Assembly (NCBI GenBank): GCA_038025085.1
Contig: CM076149.1
Span: forward strand, 29,115,001 to 29,179,000
Length of the DNA stretch: 64,000 nt
Reading direction: 5' to 3'
Origin: Tetragonia tetragonoides
Lineage: Eukaryota; Streptophyta; Magnoliopsida; Caryophyllales; Aizoaceae
Positions 57,040 to 64,000 of the stretch are shown here, in pieces; position 1 is the first letter of the stretch; each line of letters begins with the position of its first letter. A model generated the notes under the pieces. It was not told the origin of the DNA. It made no database searches and worked only from the letters and a program-made list of their open reading frames with translations. The translations under genes and the position numbers were made by a program.

Positions 57040-57815
57040 TGCCACCGACCGCAATTTTTTATATACTCCCAGCTCCACGGAGCTTCGTGGAGCTGGGAGC
57101 TAAGCGCCTGTGATCCACGCGCCATCACGACGGCGCGTGAGACTCACGCCCCATCACTTTTTCTTTTTTTTTTTTTGCACTTTCTCCTTCTATGGTTCAC
57201 CAAGCTCCAAATTAAACCCATTTGGACCTAGGGTTTTCGTTTTTTGGGGTTTTTGAGTATTTTTTGGGGTTTTCGAATTTTTTTGGGGATTTTATTAATT
57301 TTCCGGTGGGGGCGGAGGATGGGAGGTGGTGGCTGGGGGAGGCCACGGCCGAGGTCGACGTCCGGAGTCGACCTCCGCCGTGGCCAGGGCGGGGGTGAAA
57401 GAGGAGAGAGAAAATGGGGTTGGGGTTTTCCGGTGGGGGCGGGGAAGGAGAGGTGGTGGCTGGGGAGGCCACGGCGGAGGTCGACGGCCGGAGTTGACCT
57501 CCGCCGTGGCCAGGGCGGGGGTGGAAGGGCGGTGGTGGGGAAGGGGTGTAGGACGAGAGAGAAAATGGGGTTAGGGTTTTGGGTTTGGAGTGAGGGAGGG
57601 GTGGGGTCGGCTGGTGGGGGCCATCGTCAGGGTCTCCGGCCGGCGCCGACCACGACAGTGGCCCAGGCGGTGAAGGTGGGGCGGTGGTGGCGGCAGTTGG
57701 GCGGCACCGGCGATCGGGGAAGGGGGAGGAGAGAAAAAGTGAAGTGAGAGAGAGAATGGGTGAAGGAGAGAGAAAATGGGTGAAGGCTCCATGGAGCTTG
57801 ATGGAGGTGGGACTA
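57040..57815. repeat. GC-rich G/GGT-rich element with a duplicated 85 bp core
   Basis: The left side has a palindrome CCCAGCTCCACGGAGC...GTGGAGCTGGGAG (57068-57098). The right side has GGCTCCATGGAGCTTGATGG (57784-57803). Between them, the block GGTGGTGGCTGGGG..GGCCACGGC..GAGGTCGACG..CGGAGT.GACCTCCGCCGTGGCCAGGGCGGG occurs twice (57333-57392 and 57450-57512). Each block is itself an imperfect inverted repeat (GGCCACGGCGGAGGTCGAC / GACCTCCGCCGTGGCC). It is probably a non-autonomous element; ORFs on both strands are shadows of the composition. Confidence 0.5.
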
Positions 57816-57819
57816 TAAT

Positions 57820-58095
57820 TTACCTGTTAGCACCGACCGAACTTACTTTATCACCCAATGTATTGGTTGCTGGGTCAAGATCAACTTTAGGGCCGACGGC
57901 AGCGACGTTGGTTTTGAGGTCACCGACGGCTTTGCCTGTGGTGCCTTCGAGGCCGCTTACGGTGCCACCGAGACCTCCAACTGTTTGACCCAATCTAAGA
58001 CCGGGGGAATTTGATGAATTTCCTTTGGTAGGCATGGTAGTTAGGAATGTAGTCATTATCATCATAACTACTAGTATCATTGTTGCCATCTTCAT
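57820..58095 (-). CDS. Small predicted secreted protein, unknown
   Basis: The 91-codon frame starting at 58095 (MKMATMILVVMMIMTTFLTT) opens with a hydrophobic signal-peptide-like stretch and a likely cleavage after TKG or nearby. The mature part is glycine/valine/threonine-rich with GLxG-type repeats (GLRLGQTVGGLGGTVSGLEG, AVGDLKTNVAAVGPKVDLD), ending SSVGANR. I chose this start over an in-frame ATG at 58131 because the TATA box at 58150-58157 is too near the latter. The peptide is not recognised. The 3' end abuts the GC-rich element, which may supply its terminator. It is the only non-transposon gene candidate here and may still be spurious. Confidence 0.45.
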   Translation of the reverse strand: MKMATMILVVMMIMTTFLTTMPTKGNSSNSPGLRLGQTVGGLGGTVSGLEGTTGKAVGDLKTNVAAVGPKVDLDPATNTLGDKVSSVGANR

Positions 58096-58149
58096 ATTTA
58101 TATTATTCGAGTATCTCTTTTGGTCTCCCATTTTCGGCAGAACAAGGAG

Positions 58150-58157
58150 TATATATA
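58150..58157 (-). promoter_or_regulatory. Candidate TATA box of the small secreted protein
   Basis: TATATATA on the minus strand, preceded by a CT run (CTCTCTCTCTCACTG), a common plant promoter arrangement. It would place transcription start near 58120-58125, about 30 bases before the ATG at 58095. Confidence 0.45.
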
Positions 58158-58212
58158 CAGTGAGAGAGAGAGAGATGGGCACTTTGGTGTCTTGTGTTGT
58201 ATCGTAGTACTC

Positions 58213-58645
58213 TTGTCCTGTTTGGCAATTGGCTGGTGACATTAGTTGTTGGATGATGGTTGGTGGCTGGTGATTATTATTAGCTGATTTGACCGACTGG
58301 TAACATTGGATGTTTGGAAAGAGATGTTTGGTAACATTGGCTGGTAACATTAGCTGGTTATATGTAAAATGACCTATAAGAAGATTTATATGATTGAGGA
58401 ATATAATTTGATGGCATAGAAGTAAATAATTGCAAGTCTTGGACTATTATGTCATTAGACTACATTAATGCCACCAGCCAATACCCATAAGCCAACCTCC
58501 TTGGCTTTTCAAAAGTTGGCTTGTGGGAACCCAAAACCCAATCTCACAAACTAACATCCAAACACCAATATTGGATGGTGGATAGTCAAACATCCAATTT
58601 TTCCAAAAGCCACCCCACAAACCAACATCTAAACACCCCCTCTGT
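58213..58645. mobile_element. MITE-like element with inverted ends
   Basis: The left end CCTGTTTGGCAATTGGCTGG corresponds to the inverted right end (plus strand CCAACATCTAAACACCCCCT, inverted AGGGGGTGTTTAGATGTTGG). Internal GGCTGGT/ACCAGCC-like phrases repeat on both arms. There is no ORF. The sequence type is common in small hAT- or Harbinger-derived MITEs; the class is not determined. Confidence 0.45.
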
Positions 58646-59854
58646 ATAACTTAACCTGTTTCTCATGATGTATATATAGGCGTCTGATGTGAAAAAACAT
58701 GCATGGTTGTACATGGATTGGTTAATAACATTATAAGCTAAGCTTATTTTCTTTTCTTATAGTTTTGTGTGCTTCACCACTACTCATAATATAAGTCATA
58801 ATGTCAATTAGTGCTCCTTTTTAGAAAATCATTTAAATCTTTTAATTTTAAACGAGTACTAGTCAGACAATTCAATCTCATTCATAAATCAATTAAAATG
58901 ATTCCTATAAAATCAATGCAATGATCTAAGTATCCAACTAATAAGGGGCTAAACAATCATCGTGAAAACCATTATATATATTAAATATTTTCTTCTTCTT
59001 GAGATGAAAAAAAAAAAAACTTTCTTCTTCTACGTCGCACCAAATAAAAAAAAATTAAAATATTTTCTTCTTCGTTTCACCCAAAAAAAAATTCTAATTC
59101 GCCGTTTTCTTTTTTTTCATGGTTAATGTTTATACAATATCATATCAATACCTTGTGTCCTTTATATTCAAGATGAAATCTCCTTATCAAAATGGTAGTA
59201 TTTGGTATCAGGAAATCTTTATGTTTTATTAGTTACTACACTAAATACTACACCGACCATACTAATTATTGAAGGAGATCTCATATCTGAATCCCTATAT
59301 TTGACGATAGCTTAGTTACTATTGTTAGTTCTACGCGCTAATAAATATTCCATTGGTTATACTAGCAGGTTAGAAAGCAACGACATTCCTCCCTAGTCAT
59401 TTGCGTGCCTGACACGTATCCGACACTGACTCTCCCGAACACACACCGAGACTCCTCGTTAAGCGCAGTTTGTATTTATTTTATGTTTTTAAGTTTCTTT
59501 TTAACTACTTGGTAATTATAAAATAAGGTTTTGAAGTCTTTATATCATTTAATTGAGGTTTTGCATAATTTAAAATTTTTAATACACAATTTACTTAATT
59601 ATTTTAATTTCAAAATTATTAATTAAATGCTGTCACAATTGCATTGGGTATTAATGATAAAGTTGTAGATCAGACTTTTAATAAACTTTTACTGTTATTA
59701 CTCAGTGTAGAATTTTGGATTATTTTCATGAAATTCAATAGTGTTGTTGGTTCAATGTGGAAGTAGCAATTCTCAACAACTTATAATTTCTAGGATTTAA
59801 AATTTCTAGGAAGTGTACCACCAAAAAAACCAATTTTAGGAAGTGTCGAATCTT
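58646..59854. other. AT-rich non-coding, no feature seen
   Basis: No ORF or recognisable repeat. A-runs and TTTTCTTC phrases occur at 58985-59110. Confidence 0.4.
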
Positions 59855-60390
59855 GTTTAGTTGAACATAAGAAGTAATTTAGTGCAGGAAATTGCACTTA
59901 GCTGGCGGGATTTAGGTAAGCCACTTTTTCATTTTGTGGGAAATACAACTTCCTGTATTTTTAATGCTTGTTTGGTTGACAGACAACTAACATAGGAAGT
60001 GTAAACTTGTTGTTTGGTTGACAAAAAAAACAAAAGGGATCAACTTCCTGCAGGAAGTGAGTTCTCCCATAAGGGAGGAAGTTACTTACCAAGGCCCTCT
60101 AGGTAAGTACTACTTCCCTGTTCCCACATCACTTCCCATGAAATTAAAGTTACTCAGTGCAGCCAAACAAGTTTTAGCACTTTCCATGAAATTAAACTTA
60201 CCCTGTGCAACCAAACAACTTTTATCACTTCTCATGGTTTTCTGATTCCAATGAATTAGTACTTTTCATGGGAACTTACTTCCCATGGTCAACCAAACAA
60301 GCACTTATAGTCAACTAAACAACTCAACTTTTTCTACTTCCCAGTTTGTTGCACTTCCTATACTTTTAGATGTCAACCAAACGACCACTT
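59855..60390. mobile_element. Possible MITE with TTGTTTGGTTGACA phrases
   Basis: TTGTTTGGTTGACA on the left arm (59966-59982, 60010-60022) and TGTCAACCAAAC / GCAACCAAACAA on the right arm (60165-60385), with ACTTCCTG / AGGAAGT repeated in both orientations. The inverted symmetry suggests a hairpin-type element; the ends are not sharp. The 75-codon ORF inside is not convincing. Confidence 0.4.
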
Positions 60391-60605
60391 AGATAAATGA
60401 TGAAACATGCATCACTTTTACGATTAGGCAGGTCAGGTAGACGGGTTGTCAGTCTTGTCACGCATAAATATGATACTCCCTTCTTCCCGTGATTACATTG
60501 TCATTTGCTTTTTGGATGTCAAACTTTACAGACTCTGACTGTTAATTTATGTTAAATAATAAAGATCGAAATAGAATATAATTAAAAAAAATAATTGTTA
60601 GATTC

Positions 60606-60980
60606 ATTTTTGGAAATTCCACATGATATCCCTCTACTTTTGGCTTTTCCACATGGTACCCAAAACATTTTTCCAAATCCGCGTGGTACCCTTTTTATTT
60701 TTACCAGTTACCAGTCCGTGTCCTTTTCAGTCTTCTTCTGTTAGTTTTTCGTGCATTTACTAATATAACCTTAATGAACCCAAAAGTACGTGACCCAACC
60801 ATCTCTCTCGCCATTTTCTCTCTCCTGACCCCTCTCTCTCCATTTTCGCTCTCTTCATCTCTCCCTCTCTCCATATTTTCTCTCCTCACCCAAACCAAAA
60901 ATAAATTTTGTGGTTGTTATGTTGGGTGGATTTTGTGGTAGATTTGAAAAGAAATTTCCCAAAATTTCCAGTAGCTCCAC

Positions 60981-61046
<66 letters not shown>

Positions 61047-61213
61047 ATTCAATCCGAAAATTAATTTTTTGATTGTTATAGTGGTTGGATTTTGTGGTAA
61101 ATTTGAAGAGAAAAAGTGAATAGGGTGGGTGGATGGATTTCATGGTGGGGGCTGGTGGAAGGGTTTCGTGGTGGGCGGTGGTTATGGTGAGTATCTTTGT
61201 GGTGGATTTGATC

Positions 61214-61279
<66 letters not shown>

Positions 61280-61785
61280 AGATGGTGGGGTCGGTTTTCG
61301 TGGTGAGGGTTGGTAGGTGGTGATGATGGGGGGTGGTTCGAGGTGGTTCTGAGAAGAGGATGGCGTGAGTTTCGAGGTGATTTTAGGGGTTGGTAAGTGG
61401 TGGTTAACTGGTTATGGTGGGTGCGTGGTGATTATTATGGTGGTGTGGGAATTTGAGGACAGAGAGAAGAGGGTGAGTTTAATGTGGTGGTGGATTGTGG
61501 TGTGCCGGTTTTTGGGGTGGTGGTGAAAAGAGGATGGTTTGGGAGTTGGGAGTAGTTTCGTCAAATAATAGGAGTTGAAGTATGTAAAAAACGTAAAAAA
61601 ACATAAGTAACATGCCACATCATAATGTGATGGGACAAACTAACGGAAAACGACTGAAAATGGCACGGACGGGAAACGAGTGAAAATAAAAGGGTATCAT
61701 GCCGAATTGGAAAAATGTTTTGGGTACCATATGGAAAAGCCAAAAGTAGAGGAGTACCACGTGAAATTTCCCTTCATTTTATAGT
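60606..61785. mobile_element. Inverted-repeat (foldback) element of 1.2 kb
   Basis: The left arm from about 60606 (CCTCTACTTTTGGCTTTTCC, then GGTACCCAAAACATTTTTCC) is matched in inverted form by 61680-61780, about 85 percent over 140 bases or more by eye. The symmetry extends inward: a CT tract (60985-61042) on the left faces a GA tract (61215-61277) on the right. There is no transposase ORF. It could be a foldback or Mutator-like non-autonomous element. Confidence 0.7.
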
Positions 61786-62175
61786 TTTGAAAATTTATAT
61801 TTTTATAATATTTATATTCATAGATTTATAATTGTTTATGGTCAAAATTGTGTCATGAAGACTGCGAAAAAGTAAATGACAACTAACGTAATCCTGAGAT
61901 AGAGGGAATATCAGTATAAATTGGGAAAAGAAAGGAAAAAAAAAAACTAGCTTGCATTATATTGCCTGACATAGATTAATCATTAATGTATACTGACAAT
62001 ATTGTTTCTACACATAATGTTGTCTAATTGTATGTGCTTGTCCACTATATCTATGAAATCGATATTATATTATACTATATCTATTAAAACAATCTAATAC
62101 TTTATACACCAAATCCTATAAGATCATTCTGTTGATTGTAACTTTGATTCATCTCAAGTTTATGCTCTCCTAGAG

Positions 62176-62177
<2 letters not shown>

Positions 62178-62251
<74 letters not shown>
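62178..62251 (+). repeat. (TA)n microsatellite
   Basis: About 37 TA units. Confidence 0.97.
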
Positions 62252-62254
<3 letters not shown>

Positions 62255-62375
62255 TTCTATATCTATTATGTATTACTCAATTAAGTTGTTACGTGATACG
62301 AAGTTATATACTTATATTAGCTGGTTTCCAATGTATATACACCTGCAATATGTTTGTTTTGAACTTGCATGCACG

Positions 62376-62655
62376 TAGAGCTGTCAAAATTTGATCCGAT
62401 TCGAAACCCGATCCATTACCGACTCGAAAAAAACAGGTTTTGAATACGATAATTTTATCCAAAATCCGATAGTGACCGAACCCGAGAACCCGATTAATTT
62501 CGGGTCGGGTCTCGGTCGGGTCGGGTTTGACCCAACGAGTTGGAGGCTTAAAAAAGCTGGAAAAGAATGTCATTTTTTGGGCTTTAATTCACAATGGACC
62601 CAGATGTTTCTAAACCCTAAAAATCAAAACCGCAGTTCGCACTTCTGGTCGCCTC
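62376..62655. mobile_element. Possible second hAT end fragment
   Basis: It starts TAGAGCTGTCAAAATTTGAT, the same terminal phrase as the hAT end at 62656, and contains CGGGTCGGGTCTCGGTCGGG and GGGTCGGGTTTGACCC. This suggests an adjacent related end, either a solo fragment or an element into which the next hAT inserted. Confidence 0.4.
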
Positions 62656-64000
62656 TAGAGCTGTCAAACAGGTCGGTCAGGTCGGGTTCGGGTTCAGTAC
62701 TAACGGGTTCGGGTCATTAGCAGGTCGGGTCATAAACTTTTCGGGTTGAGAAAAGCTTGTTCATGACCCAGAACTTTCGGTATCGGGTTGACCCAACGGG
62801 TTGATGACGTCTTTAAATTAATTTTCCGAACATTAATTTCTCTTAATTTAGGTACTTAATTTTCTTAAAAAAACACAACTATGTCATATGAGATACGACA
62901 GAAATATCAGCCTAAAAGACCACAAAATACATACAAAACCACAACATAATAGCAAATAGTCTTCAAATCAGGTTCATCAATATTCCAATTGTCTTCAAAT
63001 AAACTAGCTTAATCAAACAAAATAAAATTCCAAGCTTCTTAAACAAATACACTCAAACAAACAGTCTTCAAATCCACCATACAAACAGCAAAGTCATTTC
63101 TTAATCCAAGTTTTTTTGGTGCAATTTCTAATCAAAGTTGAGTACACCGGCTGTCATGTCCTCGATCTCCTCGTCGTTTTCAGCACGAGGCACCCCTTTG
63201 TTACCAGATTCCTTGTTACGACTTGTCCGACTAAAATGCAACTCTACACCATCAAGTAACTTTTCACCTTCACCTGCATAACAAATGAACAATAACAAAA
63301 TAAATGATTAAAATTCAAAATGCAATTCTGTAAATAAAAAGCATTATATATATGAACTTACTCTCTTCGACGTCATAGCCGTATACCCAACTACGGGTAG
63401 TGACTAAAGCCTCTGCGGTGTCGGGAAGAAGGGAAGCTCTCCACTTTGTTAGGATGCGACCTCCTAAGCTAAATGTCGATTCAGATGCAACGGTTGTAAT
63501 AGGAATGCTCAACAAATCTCTTGCCATTGCTGCCACTTCGGGGAACCGTTTCTCATTCTCACTCCACCATTCAAGAACATCCAACTTCACATTATGATCC
63601 AATCGATATTCCTCCAAGTATACATCAAGCTGTGACCTTTGATAACAAGGTGCATTCCCAAAAGAAGAAAATGCCTAAATAATATTTAGCCAATTAGTAA
63701 TACACCAGCAGGCCAGCAGCATATACTTACAAGTTTACAACATAAAAAAGATCAATAAAAGCCATACATAATGTGACTTACCTCAAGATCATCAATTCCT
63801 CTTCCTAACGAACTACCCACATTTGATGTAGGAGCATGTGTATACTCTGAAAACAACTCATAGAGTTTATCTCTAACTTGTTTGGTCTTCAACTCTTCCG
63901 TCTCAGGGTCCAATTTATCAAAACAGAATTTAACAAATTGAAGTTTGAAGCGAGGATCTAAGACAGCAGCAAAAGACAAGATTAAACTATAAGATTTCCA
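62656..64000 (-). mobile_element. hAT transposon, 3' part (runs off the window)
   Basis: The terminal sequence TAGAGCTGTCAAACAGGTCG is followed by multiple GGTCGGGT / CGGGTTCGGGT subterminal repeats (62680-62750). Its transposase gene lies on the minus strand at 63128-64000. An 8-base target duplication would be GTCGCCTC (62648-62655) if the other end, outside the window, matches. Confidence 0.8.
63128..64000 (-). CDS. hAT transposase, C-terminal half (partial at window edge)
   Basis: Exon beyond 64000 to 63782 reads SFAAVLDPRFKLQFVKFCFD and KLYELFSEYTHAP, the hAT-like RNase-H fold segment (DUF4413). Exon 63674-63362 reads YLEEYRLDHNVKLDVLEWWS, RFPEVAAMARDLLSIPITTV and ASESTFSLGGRILTKWRASL, the hAT C-terminal dimerisation domain. 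Exon 63273-63128 reads GVELHFSRTSRNKESG and ends VLNFD then TAG. Both introns (63781-63675 and 63361-63274) have GT/AG borders and keep the frame. No stop or frameshift is present. The N-terminal BED zinc finger and first catalytic residue lie outside the window. It could be an active transposase or a domesticated gene. Confidence 0.87.

Noticed and set aside
57244..57747. Glycine/arginine-rich ORFs on the plus strand
   Set aside because: Open because of high GC and the duplicated palindromic block; no domain, and the opposite strand is equally open.
58096..58350. Longer 176-codon version of the small secreted protein
   Set aside because: It would begin upstream of the TATA box inside the MITE-like sequence, and its N-terminal part has no sensible composition.

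Overview
This window reads as nuclear DNA of a flowering plant, probably a eudicot. Coding remnants carry introns with GT/AG borders, every large element belongs to a plant transposon lineage, and long CT/GA and TA microsatellites are common. No bacterial-type genes, operons, rRNA, tRNA or CRISPR array are visible. I cannot name the species from the sequence alone. The stretch is almost entirely nested transposable elements. The only candidate non-transposon gene is a small predicted secreted protein on the minus strand near 58 kb.

Layout. (1) 1-17061: three related L1-type LINEs, all on the minus strand (copy A to about 9507; copy B 9848-12121; copy C 12426-17061). They are separated by a GC-rich unit of about 300 bp that occurs twice. 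Copy A is split by a 4.8 kb CACTA transposon (2228-7030) with an exact AGC target duplication. The CACTA carries captured exons of a mitochondrial di/tricarboxylate carrier gene, so it is a Pack-CACTA-like element. (2) 17290-21303: a non-coding element with inverted ends, whose right end was split by the next element and resumes at 46339. (3) 21304-46338: a 25 kb Ty3/gypsy retrotransposon of the Tat lineage, with 1.5 kb LTRs, gag, protease, RT, two RNase H regions and integrase, all broken by stops and frameshifts. Its 5' LTR holds a retroposed TPR-protein gene copy flanked by an 11 bp duplication. Behind integrase lie two multi-exon genes on the opposite strand: a DUF7745-like gene and a plant-mobile-domain gene. 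The second is cut by a nested 5.7 kb Athila-like non-autonomous LTR element (37205-42933, exact GGAGG duplication). (4) 46339-52130: non-coding repeats with several unexplained short-motif arrays. (5) 52134-56714: a PIF/Harbinger transposon with a Myb/SANT-like ORF1 and a DDE transposase ORF2. (6) 56715-64000: small inverted-repeat elements, the candidate secreted-protein gene, and the 3' half of a hAT transposase gene that looks intact and runs off the window end.

Order of events from nesting. LINE copy A predates the CACTA. The inverted-end element predates the Tat element, and the Tat element predates both the Athila-like element and the retroposed TPR copy. By eye the Tat LTRs differ at roughly 8 percent of sites and the Athila-like LTRs at roughly 2-3 percent, which agrees with that order.

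The most unusual feature is inside the Tat element. The LTR promoter region and the regions upstream of both antisense genes share an array of a GC-rich inverted motif (TCAGCGGCC / GGCCGCTGA). In the LTR and in the first antisense gene the array sits just upstream of a clear TATA box. This suggests common control of sense and antisense transcription within one retroelement.
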